Shown here piece by piece: positions 8,869 through 17,807 of a stretch of DNA of 64,000 nt; positions within the stretch are counted from its first letter, which is position 1; the number at the start of each line of letters is the position of its first letter. Source of the stretch: Streptomyces mirabilis. Its GTDB lineage: Bacteria; Actinomycetota; Actinomycetes; Streptomycetales; Streptomycetaceae. The stretch is from the NCBI RefSeq assembly GCF_018310535.1, contig NZ_CP074102.1:4712001-4776000 (forward strand), read 5' to 3'. Under the pieces are notes generated by a model, which saw only the letters and a list, made by a program, of their open reading frames with translations, was not told where the DNA came from and searched no databases. Position numbers and translations under genes: made by a program.

Positions 8869-10476
8869 GTGTTCCGCAGCGAGTACGCCGAAGTCCCGGC
8901 CGTAGAGGAACCCATTCACGAGGCGGTCCTGGGACGCGCCGCCGAGCGCGGCGACACGCCCGCGCTGATCGACGGAGTCGACGGCACCACGCTCACCTAC
9001 GGGCAGCTGGACCGGTTCCACCGCAGGCTGGCCGCCGCGTTCGCCGACGCGGGCGTCCGCAAGGGCGACGTCCTCGCCCTGCACAGCCCGAACACCATCG
9101 CCTTCCCGACGGCGTTCTACGCCGCCACGCGCGCGGGGGCGTCGGTCACGACCGTGCACCCGCTCGCCACGCCCGAGGAGTTCGCCAAGCAGCTGCGGGA
9201 CAGCGCCGCGAACTGGATCGTGACCGTGTCGCCCCTCCTGGAGACGGCGCGGCAGGCCGCCGAGCTCGCCGGTGGGGTACGGGAGATCTTCGTCTGTGAC
9301 AGCGCGCCGGGGCATCGCTCGCTGATCGATCTGCTCGGTTCGACCGCGCCCGAACCGGAGATCGACATCGACCCGGTGACGGACGTCGCGGCCCTGCCGT
9401 ACTCCTCCGGGACGACCGGCATACCCAAGGGGGTGATGCTCACCCACCGGTCCATCGCCACCAATCTGGCGCAGCTGGTGCCCTTCTTGCCGATGGGCGA
9501 GGGCGAGCGCATCCTCGCGGTGCTGCCCTTCTTCCACATCTACGGGCTGACGGCCCTGATGAACGCACCCCTCAGGCAGGGCGCCACCGTCGTCGTACTG
9601 CCCCGCTTCGACCTCGACTCCTTCCTCGCGGCCATCGAGAAACACCGCATCAGCGGCCTCTTCGTGGCGCCGCCGATCGTGCTGGCCCTGGCCAAGCACC
9701 CGGCCGTCGCGCGCTACGACCTGTCGTCCCTGAAGTACATCGTCTCCTCCGCCGCGCCCCTGGACGCCAAGCTCGCGCTGGCCTGCGCCGAACGGCTCGG
9801 GCTGCCGCCCATCGGCCAGGGCTACGGGATGACGGAACTGTCTCCCTGCACGCACCTGGTCCCCCTGGACGCCTCCCAGGACGCGCCCCCGGGAACGGTC
9901 GGCAGGCTCGTCCCGGGCACCGAGATGCGCATCGTCTCCCTCGACGACCCCGACAAGGACCTGGGCGTCGGGGAGGCGGGCGAGATCGTCATCCGCGGTC
10001 CCCAGGTCATGAAGGGCTATCTGGGGCAGCCCGACGCCACCGCCGCGATGATCGACCCGGACGGCTGGCTGCACACCGGAGACGTCGGTCACGTGGACAC
10101 CGAGGGCTGGCTGTTCGTGGTCGACCGCGTCAAGGAGCTCATCAAGTACAAGGGCTTCCAGGTCGCGCCCGCCGAACTGGAGGCACTGCTCCTCACCCAC
10201 CCCGGCATCGCGGACGCCGCGGTCATCGGTGTCTACAACGAGGACAACAACGAAGTCCCGCACGCCTTTGTGGTGCGCCAGCCGTCCGGGGCCGGCCCGG
10301 CCGGTCCGGCGGCGGACCTCTCCGACGTCACCGGCCTCTCCGAAGGAGAGGTGATGATGTACGTCGCCGAGCGCGTCGCCCCGTACAAGAGGGTCCGCGG
10401 CGTCACCTTCATCGACGCCGTCCCACGTGCGGCCTCCGGGAAGATCCTGCGCCGGGAACTGCGAGGCCTGTCATGA
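8869..10476 (+). CDS. AMP-forming acyl-CoA ligase, 4-coumarate-CoA ligase-like
   Basis: A 535-residue ANL-superfamily ligase that makes an acyl-adenylate and then the acyl-CoA. Signature motifs are YSSGTTGIPKGVMLTHRS near residue 177, GQGYGMTELSP near 317, DGWLHTGDVGHVD, VKELIKYKGFQVAPAELE near 426 and the C-terminal catalytic lysine in AASGKILRREL near 521. GTG 8869 follows AGGAGGA. The stop overlaps the enoyl-CoA hydratase start (ATGA). It probably activates the carboxylic acid fed into this operon; the chemical nature of the acid is not readable from the sequence. Confidence 0.93.
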   Translation: MFRSEYAEVPAVEEPIHEAVLGRAAERGDTPALIDGVDGTTLTYGQLDRFHRRLAAAFADAGVRKGDVLALHSPNTIAFPTAFYAATRAGASVTTVHPLATPEEFAKQLRDSAANWIVTVSPLLETARQAAELAGGVREIFVCDSAPGHRSLIDLLGSTAPEPEIDIDPVTDVAALPYSSGTTGIPKGVMLTHRSIATNLAQLVPFLPMGEGERILAVLPFFHIYGLTALMNAPLRQGATVVVLPRFDLDSFLAAIEKHRISGLFVAPPIVLALAKHPAVARYDLSSLKYIVSSAAPLDAKLALACAERLGLPPIGQGYGMTELSPCTHLVPLDASQDAPPGTVGRLVPGTEMRIVSLDDPDKDLGVGEAGEIVIRGPQVMKGYLGQPDATAAMIDPDGWLHTGDVGHVDTEGWLFVVDRVKELIKYKGFQVAPAELEALLLTHPGIADAAVIGVYNEDNNEVPHAFVVRQPSGAGPAGPAADLSDVTGLSEGEVMMYVAERVAPYKRVRGVTFIDAVPRAASGKILRRELRGLS

Positions 10477-11216
10477 CCGTTGAACCGGTTGTCCGCGTGA
10501 CGCACGACCGCGCCGTCACCACGCTCACGCTCGACGCGCCCGCCAACCGCAACGCCCTCTCCGCCGCCCTCGTGGGCGAGCTCGCGGACGGGCTCACCCG
10601 GTGCGGCAAGGACCGTGACGTCCGCGCCGTAGTCCTCGCCCACACGGGGAACACGTTCTGTGCGGGCGCCGACCTGCGCGACCCCCCGCACCCGGACGCG
10701 CTCGTCGCCCTGCTGCGGCAGATCGTCGAGCTGCACAAGCCCGTGGTGGCCCGGGTGACGGGACATGTGCGGGCGGGCGGACTGGGACTCCTCGGAGCCT
10801 GCGATCTGGCGATCGCCTCCAAGGAGGCCACGTTCGCCTTCACGGAGGTACGCATCGGCGTCGCGCCCGCCGTGATCTCCCTTCCCCTGTTGCCCCGGAC
10901 GGACCCCCGCGCTCTCGCCCGCTACTACCTCACGGGCGAACGTTTCGACGCGGCGGAGGCGGTACGGACGGGACTCCTGACGGCGACCGGCGACGACGTC
11001 GACGTCACCCTGGAACCCGTCCTGGACGGCCTGCGCCGCGCCTCCCCCCAAGGCCTGGCCGAGACGAAACGGCTGCTCACGGCTAGGGTGCTGGAGGCCT
11101 TCGACCGGGACGCGGGCGCCCTGACCGCGCTCTCGGCCGAACTGTTCTCCTCCGCGCAGGCGCGCGAGGGGATGACGGCCTTCCTCGAACGACGGGATCC
11201 CGCATGGGTGGTGTGA
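10473..11216 (+). CDS. Enoyl-CoA hydratase/isomerase family protein
   Basis: A 247-residue crotonase-fold protein. Visible are the substrate-binding LDAPANRNALSAALV, the oxyanion segments CAGADLRDPP (about residue 64) and AGGLGLLGACDLAIA (about 102), and FAFTEVRIGVAPAVIS with the glutamate usually used in hydration. It overlaps the ligase by 4 bp and is overlapped by the TetR start. In AtuA-type pathways a crotonase can act as a hydratase or as an HMG-CoA-like lyase partner; hydration of the unsaturated CoA ester is the simplest reading. Confidence 0.9.
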   Translation: MTVEPVVRVTHDRAVTTLTLDAPANRNALSAALVGELADGLTRCGKDRDVRAVVLAHTGNTFCAGADLRDPPHPDALVALLRQIVELHKPVVARVTGHVRAGGLGLLGACDLAIASKEATFAFTEVRIGVAPAVISLPLLPRTDPRALARYYLTGERFDAAEAVRTGLLTATGDDVDVTLEPVLDGLRRASPQGLAETKRLLTARVLEAFDRDAGALTALSAELFSSAQAREGMTAFLERRDPAWVV

Positions 11217-11920
11217 GCACGACGGAAGCCGCGGAGCGCGCGGAGCCCACGGACGCGACCACGGACGCGACCACGCACGCCACGGACGCGTCGACGGACG
11301 CGACAGAGCCTGCCGAAATCGCCCCCCGCAGTCCCCGGCTTCCGCACGTTCCCAAGCAGGACCGCAGTCGCGCCACCCGGCAGCGGCTGCTCGCGGCCGC
11401 CGTGGCCTGTCTCGCCGAGCACGGCTGGGCGGGCTCCACGGTCTCCGTCGTCGCCGAGCGCGCGGGAGTGTCCCGGGGGGCCGCCCAGCACCACTTCCGC
11501 ACCCGCGAGGAGCTGTTCACCGCGGCGGTGGAGTACGTCGCCGAGGAGCGCTCCACCGCGCTGCGCGCCCTGTTCCCGGAGGGTGCCGCCGACCGCCGCG
11601 AGGTGGTCGCGGCCCTGGTCGACCTCTACACCGGCCCCCTCTTCCGCGCCGCCCTCCACCTCTGGGTCGCCGCCTCCAACGAGGAGCAGCTCCGCCCGAG
11701 GGTCACCGAGCTGGAGGCCCGCGTGGGCCGCGAGACCCACCGGATCGCCGTGGAACTCCTCGCCGCCGACGAATCCCGCCCGGGCGTACGCGAAACGGTC
11801 CAGGGACTCCTGGACATGTCCCGCGGCCTCGGCCTCGCCAACCTCCTCACGAACGACGGGGGGCGACGGGAACGGGTGGTGGCGCAGTGGGGCGTACTGC
11901 TGGACGAGGCGCTGGGCTGA
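11204..11920 (+). CDS. TetR family regulator with low-complexity N-terminus
   Basis: This is up to 238 residues. The first 40 are a Thr/Ala/Asp repeat (TDATTDATTHATDASTDATE) encoded by imperfect GACGCGACC repeats. The DNA-binding domain follows (TRQRLLAAAVACLAEHGWAG, STVSVVAERAGVSRGAAQHH), then a ligand domain. The ATG at 11204 lies inside the hydratase gene; an in-frame GTG at 11213 forms a GTGA overlap with that stop and is an equally good start. As the last gene of the operon it is the natural candidate to bind the 14-bp palindrome at 1478. It is convergent with pdxH, 12 bp apart. Confidence 0.92.
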   Translation: MGGVSTTEAAERAEPTDATTDATTHATDASTDATEPAEIAPRSPRLPHVPKQDRSRATRQRLLAAAVACLAEHGWAGSTVSVVAERAGVSRGAAQHHFRTREELFTAAVEYVAEERSTALRALFPEGAADRREVVAALVDLYTGPLFRAALHLWVAASNEEQLRPRVTELEARVGRETHRIAVELLAADESRPGVRETVQGLLDMSRGLGLANLLTNDGGRRERVVAQWGVLLDEALG

Positions 11921-11932
11921 GCCTCGCCGACG

Positions 11933-12694
11933 TCACGGACCGAGGCGCTCCGCCCGCCAGCTGCCGTCCGGCTCCGCCACGTAGCGCAGCCGGTCGTGGA
12001 GGCGGTTCTCGCGGCCCTGCCAGAACTCGACCGTCCGGGGGGCGACGCGGAAGCCGCCCCAGTGCGGGGGCACGGGGACCTGCTCACCCTCCGGGTAGCG
12101 GGCGCTCAACTCCTCGTAGGCGGCGTCGAGCTCGTCCCGGGAGGAGATGACCGAGGACTGGGGGCTGGCCCACGCGCCGAGCTGGGAGCCGTGCGGGCGG
12201 GTGCGGAAGTACGCGGCGGTCTCGTCGCGTCCGGTGCGCCGTGCCGTTCCGGTGACGATGACCTGGCGGGCCATCGGGTGCCAGGGGAAGAGCAGCGAGA
12301 CGTACGGGTTCTCGGACAGCTCGCGGGCCTTGCGGGAGTCGTAGTTGGTGTAGAAGACGAAGCCCTGCTCGTCGTACTGCTTGAGCAGCACCGTGCGTGA
12401 GCTGGGCCGGCCCTCCGCGTCCGCCGTGGAGACGATCATCGCGTTCGGCTCGTACACCATGCCCTGCACGGAGGCCTGCGCGGCCTGCTTGAACCAGCGG
12501 GCGAACTGGTCCATGGGATGCGCGGCGAGATCGGCCTCGACGAGTCCCTCGGCGCGGTAGTGGGCGCGCATCGCTGCAGGGTCGGCGGCGAGTTCTTCGG
12601 CGTCGCCCGTGGCTTCTGCGGCGGCGGCTTCCGCGGCGCGCAGGACGAGGGGCTCGGCGGCGGATTCATCCGGGAAGCGGTCGCGGTCGGTCAC
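11933..12694 (-). CDS. pdxH: Pyridoxamine 5'-phosphate oxidase
   Basis: A 253-residue FMN enzyme that oxidises pyridoxamine or pyridoxine 5'-phosphate to pyridoxal 5'-phosphate. Diagnostic stretches are [39 protein letters not shown], the FMN-binding [29 protein letters not shown], and the C-terminal [20 protein letters not shown] with RLHDR. I chose GTG 12694 ([10 protein letters not shown]); the frame stays open to 12745, but those residues are not family-like. The N-terminal alanine/glutamate-rich helix is longer than in E. coli PdxH. A second, more distant PNPOx-like gene lies at 62175. Confidence 0.93.
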   Translation of the reverse strand: MTDRDRFPDESAAEPLVLRAAEAAAAEATGDAEELAADPAAMRAHYRAEGLVEADLAAHPMDQFARWFKQAAQASVQGMVYEPNAMIVSTADAEGRPSSRTVLLKQYDEQGFVFYTNYDSRKARELSENPYVSLLFPWHPMARQVIVTGTARRTGRDETAAYFRTRPHGSQLGAWASPQSSVISSRDELDAAYEELSARYPEGEQVPVPPHWGGFRVAPRTVEFWQGRENRLHDRLRYVAEPDGSWRAERLGP

Positions 12695-12740
12695 GCGGTC
12701 ATCTTGCCGTATCCCGGTACGGCATTGAGTGACAGCGGAT

Positions 12741-12798
12741 GGCACTGAGTGCCGCGGGGCCTCCCCAAAGGTGGCACTCGGGGATATGGTGCTGCCAC
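12741..12798 (+). promoter_or_regulatory. Promoter/hairpin region and C-rich leader of citrate synthase
   Basis: Two perfect dyads lie here: GGCAC-TGA-GTGCC (12741-12753) and GTGGCA...TGCCAC (12771-12798). A TATGGT hexamer (12785-12790) inside the second could be a -10 element. If so, the citrate synthase leader is about 210 nt, with a C-rich, G-poor tract around 12937-12985 just before the AGGAG site. The rest of 12799-13005 shows no gene. Confidence 0.4.
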
Positions 12799-13005
12799 GG
12801 TTGCGGTGGGATGACCGCCGGCCGCACGGGGCATCACCGGGAAGACGTACCGGACCGCGAGTCCACGAGCCGACCGTGGAGCCGGACGTCGACCACCCAT
12901 CACCGACGCACGGTTTCCCCTTCCGACCGCAAGACCCGCCCCCACCACCACCCCCACCGTCACCCCCATAAACCCCCCGTCGTACACATCACGAGGAGCC
13001 GCCTG

Positions 13006-14106
13006 ATGTCCGACTTCGTACCCGGACTCGAAGGAGTCGTCGCGTTCGAGACGGAGATCGCCGAACCGGACAAGGAGGGCGGCGCACTCCGGTACCGGGG
13101 CGTCGATATCGAGGATCTGGTCGGCCACGTCTCCTTCGGAAACGTGTGGGGCCTCCTCGTCGACGGCGCCTTCAACCCCGGACTGCCGCCCGCCGAGCCG
13201 TTCCCGATCCCCGTCCACTCCGGCGACATCCGCGTCGACGTCCAGTCCGCGCTCGCCATGCTCGCCCCCGTCTGGGGCCTCAAACCCCTCCTCGACATCG
13301 ACGAGGCCCAGGCCCGCGAGGATCTCGCCCGCGCCGCCGTCATGGCCCTCTCGTACGTCGCCCAGTCCGCCCGCGGCCAGGGTCGGCCCATGGTTCCGCA
13401 GAGCGAGATCGACAAGGCGCACTCCGTCGTCGAACGCTTCATGATCCGCTGGCGCGGCGAGCCCGACCCCAAGCACGTCGCGGCCGTGGACGCCTACTGG
13501 ACGTCCGCCGCCGAGCACGGCATGAACGCGTCCACCTTCACCGCCCGTGTCATCGCGTCGACGGGCGCGGATGTCGCCGCCGCCCTCTCCGGCGCCGTCG
13601 GGGCCATGTCCGGGCCGCTGCACGGCGGCGCGCCCTCCCGCGTCCTCGGCATGATCGAGGAGATCGAGCGCACGGGCGACGCGGAGGCCTACGTCAAGAA
13701 GGCCCTCGACAAGGGCGAACGCCTGATGGGCTTCGGCCACCGCGTCTACCGCGCCGAGGACCCGCGCGCCCGTGTCCTGCGCCGCACCGCCCGCGAGCTA
13801 GGCGCCCCCCGCTTCGAGATCGCCGAGGCGCTGGAGAAGGCGGCCCTGGAGGAGCTCCACGCGCGCCGCCCGGACCGCGTCCTGGCGACGAACGTCGAGT
13901 TCTGGGCCGCGATCATGCTCGACTTCGCCGAGGTCCCGGCGCACATGTTCACATCGATGTTCACCTGCGCCCGTACGGCAGGCTGGTCGGCGCACATCCT
14001 GGAGCAGAAGCGCACGGGACGGCTCGTACGGCCGTCCGCGCACTATGTGGGCCCCGGCCCGCGCAGCCCCCAGGAGATCAAGGGCTACGAGGACATCGCG
14101 CACTGA
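13006..14106 (+). CDS. Citrate synthase-like protein (short, Gram-positive type)
   Basis: A 366-residue citrate synthase family enzyme that condenses acetyl-CoA (or propionyl-CoA) with oxaloacetate. Key motifs are LRYRGVDIEDLVG near the start, EHGMNASTFTARVIAST with the first catalytic histidine, SGPLHGGAPSRVLGMI with the second, MGFGHRVYRAEDPRA with the oxaloacetate-binding His/Arg, and FTCARTAGWSAHILEQ near the C-terminus. ATG 13006 has GAGGAG 8 bp upstream. At 366 residues it is the compact type related to 2-methylcitrate synthases, so a methylcitrate role cannot be excluded. Confidence 0.9.
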   Translation: MSDFVPGLEGVVAFETEIAEPDKEGGALRYRGVDIEDLVGHVSFGNVWGLLVDGAFNPGLPPAEPFPIPVHSGDIRVDVQSALAMLAPVWGLKPLLDIDEAQAREDLARAAVMALSYVAQSARGQGRPMVPQSEIDKAHSVVERFMIRWRGEPDPKHVAAVDAYWTSAAEHGMNASTFTARVIASTGADVAAALSGAVGAMSGPLHGGAPSRVLGMIEEIERTGDAEAYVKKALDKGERLMGFGHRVYRAEDPRARVLRRTARELGAPRFEIAEALEKAALEELHARRPDRVLATNVEFWAAIMLDFAEVPAHMFTSMFTCARTAGWSAHILEQKRTGRLVRPSAHYVGPGPRSPQEIKGYEDIAH

Positions 14107-14133
14107 GCGCACTGAGTGCGCTGAGTGCATTGA
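14099..14133 (+). repeat. Nine-bp tandem repeat at the end of citrate synthase
   Basis: Four imperfect copies of CACTGAGTG (CACTGAGCG, CACTGAGTG, CGCTGAGTG, CATTGAG) begin in the last codons and stop of the citrate synthase gene and fill the convergent gap. The same GCACTGAGTGC core occurs upstream of the gene at 12742-12752. Confidence 0.7.
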
Positions 14134-14175
14134 GCCCTCGAGCCCTCTGAGCCCACTCACCGGGTCTGCCGGTCA

Positions 14176-15231
14176 TCACGCGGGGGTGAGCAGCTCCGCG
14201 TGATGACGGGTGGCGACCAGCGGGTGGGCCCGCAGCTTGCCCTTCAGCTCGTTGAAGCCGTACTCCGCGAACAGAGGGTTCGCCGGGTCGTCGGTGACGC
14301 CGGGCGCGGCGGAGGTGTGCGGGAAGGGCAGCGGCTCCACGCGCGCGTCCAGGCGCGGGTTGTAGAAGAAGGGCACGGAGAAGCGCTCGGTGGCCCCGGG
14401 CGGACTGACGACCCGGTGGTTGGTGGCGACGAGGTACCCGTTGGTGGCCACTTCCAGCAGCTCGCCCAGGTTGACCACGAACGCTCCCGGCAGCGGCGGC
14501 ACCTCGTGGAAGAGGCCGTCCTCGCGCTGCACCTGAAGGCCGCCGACCTGGTCCTGGAGCAGCAGCGTCAGGAATCCGTAGTCCTTGTGCGCGCCCACGC
14601 CCTGGTCGGCGCCGTCGCCCGCGCTGCCCGGATACCGCACGAGCTTCAGATGCGGATGGGCCCGCTCGCCGAAGACCGGCTCGTAGAAGTCGGCGGGCGC
14701 CCCGATCGCGGTGAGCAGCTCGCGCAGCAGGCGGGCCGCGACCGAGCTGAGCCGGTCGATCCATGCCAGCGCGGCGGTCCGCAGCTCCGGCAGCGCGGCC
14801 GGCCACTGGTTGGGCCCCTCCAGCCACCAGTAGGCGGGCTCGCCCGGACCGGGCCCGCGCGCGGGCCGCTCGGCCCCTATGTCGAGCTGGTCCCGCCAGT
14901 CCCGGCTGCCGCCCGTGCGCTCGTCGCCGGTGCGCGTGTACCCGCGGAAGTGCGGCGAGTTGACGTTGTCGAGGGCGAGCCGCTCGGCCTCGGGCAGCGC
15001 GAAGAACCGGTGCATGGCGTCGAGCAGGGCGGCGGTCTCCCCCTCGGTCACCCCGTGCCCGACGAGCTGGAAGAAGCCCACGTCGTGGGCGGCGCTGTGC
15101 AACTGCGCGTGCAGCAGGGCACGGGCCTGGGGGCCGCGGTCGGCCGCGGAGAGATCGATGATCGGAAGCTGCTGGTACGGCCGGTGCTGCCGGCTCTGCT
15201 GGTACTGAGCAGAAGACGTGTTCGTCGTCAT
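14176..15231 (-). CDS. Isopenicillin N synthase-like 2-oxoglutarate/Fe(II) oxygenase
   Basis: A 351-residue non-haem iron oxygenase of the IPNS/2OG-Fe(II) family. The N-terminal DIOX_N part has LPIIDLSA and VGFFQLVGHGV; the double-stranded beta-helix core has the iron ligands His and Asp in GAHKDYGFLTLL (about residue 213), the distal His in ATNHRVVSPPG (about 272) and the co-substrate-binding RxS in ERFSVPFF (about 283). Length fits the family. No biosynthetic genes are near it, and the neighbour is convergent citrate synthase, so the substrate is open. Start ATG 15231 (MTTNTSSAQYQQ) is followed by a Gln/Tyr-rich stretch before the fold begins. Confidence 0.9.
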   Translation of the reverse strand: MTTNTSSAQYQQSRQHRPYQQLPIIDLSAADRGPQARALLHAQLHSAAHDVGFFQLVGHGVTEGETAALLDAMHRFFALPEAERLALDNVNSPHFRGYTRTGDERTGGSRDWRDQLDIGAERPARGPGPGEPAYWWLEGPNQWPAALPELRTAALAWIDRLSSVAARLLRELLTAIGAPADFYEPVFGERAHPHLKLVRYPGSAGDGADQGVGAHKDYGFLTLLLQDQVGGLQVQREDGLFHEVPPLPGAFVVNLGELLEVATNGYLVATNHRVVSPPGATERFSVPFFYNPRLDARVEPLPFPHTSAAPGVTDDPANPLFAEYGFNELKGKLRAHPLVATRHHAELLTPA

Positions 15232-15467
15232 GAGGTGCGTCCGCAGGGTGTACGGGTGCCCGGGCGGCCGCCAGGGGTGGGGCGGGGGCCACGGGTGCCA
15301 AGGGGAAGAGAGGGGGCCGAGGTCAGGAAGAAGCCCGACAGCCCATGCTTGTGACGCGCACGAAGTCCACGTGTCGGCGTCGAACGAGCATCGGAAGCAT
15401 GGCCCAAGGGTACTGCGGACCCCGCGAAACGCATGTGCCCCACCTCACATGCCCTGCGAAACGCAGA

Positions 15468-15541
15468 CGACCCGCGAGCTCGGGTCCCCCCCGCCTCACG
15501 GCGGAGGAGCCGGCCGGACGTACCGGCGAGCTCGCGGGTCG
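15468..15541. repeat. Long-range inverted repeat with 15-bp perfect arms
   Basis: CGACCCGCGAGCTCG (15468-15482) is the exact reverse complement of 15527-15541. The 44-base loop holds a smaller hairpin CCGCC-TCAC-GGCGG, so a folded transcript would be branched. Just upstream are two copies of GCGAAACGCA (15424-15433 and 15456-15465). The whole stretch 15232-15696 has no convincing gene: weak open frames exist on both strands but resemble nothing I know. It may be a leader structure of the minus-strand oxygenase gene, a terminator, or part of the decayed mobile element next door. Confidence 0.55.
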
Positions 15542-15696
15542 GGTGACTGCTTGGGATTGGGGCCGGCTGCGCGCTCACTTCAAGCGCTGGTCCGGCACCG
15601 CACTGGATGTGGTGACGGGCCGCTAGCCCGCAGCCACCTCGCTAGTCCGGGTTTCATACATGTACCCGATCACCTCCCTTCGGCGTACGGCCCACC

Positions 15697-16103
15697 TTAG
15701 GAACCGATCGAACGCGGCTCAACAGGTTTTTCGAACCTGGTGCCGTACGCGTATCCGTCAGCCCGCTGGAGCAGGCGCAGGTTCTGGTGGCTGGTGCCTG
15801 CGTGGCCGCCTGGGACGGGAATGCCGTGGCACCCGTTGGCGCGGACCGCGACGCGTCCGATGTGGGTTCCCGCGTACTTGCCACGTGGGATGACCGCACG
15901 TACGAGATCACCCGTGGTGAAGCCGTCGATCGTGCCCTCGACTCGGTGCCGCAGGGACGGCGCGAGCCAGCCCGCCGGTCGCCTTCTGTCGTCGAATCGG
16001 GGCGCGCGGTAACGGAGATTCCCGCTGCGCCGCCGACGCCGGGCTTCATGCCGTCGCGGATCTGAGCGCCGCGGTGGTTCAGCTCGACCGCGAACAGGCC
16101 TCG
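15697..16103 (-). pseudogene. Remnant of an IscB-like RRXRR/HNH (OMEGA) nuclease
   Basis: Three minus-strand segments look like pieces of one IscB-family protein. First, LFAVELNHRGAQIRDGMK (about 16100-16047) matches the conserved VELNHRG region; after a frameshift, ARRRRRSGNLRYRAPRF and DDRRRPAGWLAPSLRHRVE (to about 15945) match the arginine-rich RRXRR region and the PSLRHRV motif. Then, with the whole middle (HNH and later RuvC parts) missing, GFTTGDLVRAVIPRGKYAG, THIGRVAVRANG and LRLLQRADGYAYGTRFEK match the C-terminal domain, ending at the stop at 15697. IscB proteins are RNA-guided nucleases of IS200/IS605-type elements and Cas9 ancestors. No transposase, omega-RNA or element end is recognisable. 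The assignment rests on recalled family motifs. Confidence 0.65.
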
Positions 16104-16396
16104 GCGCGCTGAGTGCCCGTGCCCCGCGCAGACCGCCTAAAGGCATCCGTTTGTGCGAATCCAGGTGAATCGTCGAACGGATGGCCGGAGCGGTTGTTAG
16201 GCAGGAGCCTGGGACGGCCACTTCGATGGGTGGGTGGGGCGCGATTCCTGGGGCTGAGGGGGCGAAATCCCTGCGTACAACGATTTCGTCCAATCTTTGG
16301 GGAACACGATGTGGGCTGGGTCACGTTCGAGTTGAATGAAGGCGAGTGAGCGAACTGTCTCGCCGTACGTGCGGACGCAGCCTGCAGGGGGTCCAG

Positions 16397-17782
16397 GTGA
16401 GTGCTTCCCGGCGTAGTGGGACCACCGACGAGCTGGGGCCGGACGAGCCCGAGCCGGCTGGTTCCGATCTGCTTGCCGCGCTGCTGGACGGGATGGACGC
16501 GGCGCTGTGCGCGTTCGACGCCGATGGGGTCGTCACCCATTGGAACCGCGAGGCCGAGCGGATTCTCGGCTGGACCGCGGCCGAGGCCGTGGGGCGGCGC
16601 GGGTTCGCCGGGTGGGCCGTGCGGACCGCGGACGCCGAGGAGGTCGAGGCGCGGCTGCTGTCCGCCATGGAGGCCCCCGGGCGCCAGGTGCACGAGTTCG
16701 CGCTGCTGACCAAGGACGGCGGGCGCGTGCTCGTACGGACCCAGTCCGCCGCCGTGCGCGGAGCCGACGGGAAGCCCGCCGGGGTGTACTGCGCCTTCAG
16801 CGAGGTGCACGCGCAGATCGATCTCGAGCGGTCCATCGCCCTGAGCGAGGCGTTGTTCGAGGACGCCAGCTGGGGTGTGGTCCTGGTCGACGCGGACCTG
16901 CGGCCCGCCGTCGTCAACGCGCACGCGGCCCGAGCCCTGGGGATCGGGCGTACGGCGGTGCTCGGACGGCCGCTGGGGGAGCTGCTCTCCCAAGGGGTCG
17001 AGGAACTGGAGAGCGCGCTCACGCACGTGCTTGCCGAGGGCGCGCCGCCCGCGCCCGCCGAGATGTGGGTGAGCGTGCGGTCGGCCGAGGGCGAGAAGCG
17101 ACGGTGCTGGCGCAGCGGGTTCCTGCGGCTCGCCTCGCCGCTCACGGAAGAACCGGTTCCGCTCGGGGTCGGGTGGCTCTTCCAGGATGTGACCGAGGCC
17201 AAGCACACCGAGCAGGAGGCGGCCCTGCTGCGGTTCAGGGCCAATCAGCTGCACCGGGCCGCACGGGCGGCGGCCGAGTGCGAGGACCCAGGGGAGGCCG
17301 CCACCGTCCACCTCGACTTCGCGCTCGCCGGGTTCGCCGACCACGCGCTGATCGACCGGGTCGCCAGCGGGTGGCCGGCGGGGGACGACGACGGGCCCGT
17401 ACGGCTGGTACGCACCGTCACCACGCCCGCCGGGGCCCCCGGGCCGAGCCTGCTCACCGGGAAGGCCGGACTGCCCGTGCGGTACGCCGAGGGGCATCCC
17501 GCGCTCCAGTGCGTGGAGCGGGCCGGGTCCGTGCGGGCCAGCTCCGGTGAGATCACCCCCGAGCGGATGCGGGAGTGGGCCACGGCCCGCCAGTGGCCGC
17601 CGGACTCGGTGCACGCCCTGTGCGCGGTCCTGCGCAGCCGGGGGCGCACGCTGGGCGTCGTGACGTTTCTGCGGGGTGTGGGGCGCAGCCAGTTCGAGCG
17701 CACGGACGCGACGTACGCGGAGGACGTGGCGGTACGCATCGCCATGGCGCTGGATCTGGAGGGGTTGGCGGGACGGACGTAG
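16397..17782 (+). CDS. PAS-domain sensory/regulatory protein
   Basis: A 461-residue cytoplasmic protein. Two PAS-like domains follow one another: residues about 20-130 (LLDGMDAALCAFDADGVVTH, WNREAERILGWTAAEAVGR, then LLTKDGGRVLVRTQSAAVRG) and about 140-265 (LFEDASWGVVLVDADLRPAV, ARALGIGRTAVLGRPLGELL, WLFQDVTEAKHTEQE). The C-terminal 170 residues resemble a GAF-like domain. There is no kinase, phosphatase or GGDEF output domain, so signalling must go through a partner. I prefer GTG 16397 (preceded by AGGGGG) over GTG 16346, because residues before it are not PAS-like. Its ligand is unknown. Confidence 0.85.
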   Translation: MSASRRSGTTDELGPDEPEPAGSDLLAALLDGMDAALCAFDADGVVTHWNREAERILGWTAAEAVGRRGFAGWAVRTADAEEVEARLLSAMEAPGRQVHEFALLTKDGGRVLVRTQSAAVRGADGKPAGVYCAFSEVHAQIDLERSIALSEALFEDASWGVVLVDADLRPAVVNAHAARALGIGRTAVLGRPLGELLSQGVEELESALTHVLAEGAPPAPAEMWVSVRSAEGEKRRCWRSGFLRLASPLTEEPVPLGVGWLFQDVTEAKHTEQEAALLRFRANQLHRAARAAAECEDPGEAATVHLDFALAGFADHALIDRVASGWPAGDDDGPVRLVRTVTTPAGAPGPSLLTGKAGLPVRYAEGHPALQCVERAGSVRASSGEITPERMREWATARQWPPDSVHALCAVLRSRGRTLGVVTFLRGVGRSQFERTDATYAEDVAVRIAMALDLEGLAGRT

Positions 17783-17807
17783 CACCGCCACGCGTTTCCC
17801 ACCCGGT

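Noticed and set aside
14176..15231. Beta-lactam or other biosynthetic cluster because of an IPNS-like gene
   Set aside because: The neighbours are citrate synthase and a decayed region; no ACV synthetase, PKS or NRPS gene is present.
15345..15626. 93-residue plus-strand gene beside the oxygenase
   Set aside because: No ribosome site, no recognisable family, and it runs through the strong inverted repeat.
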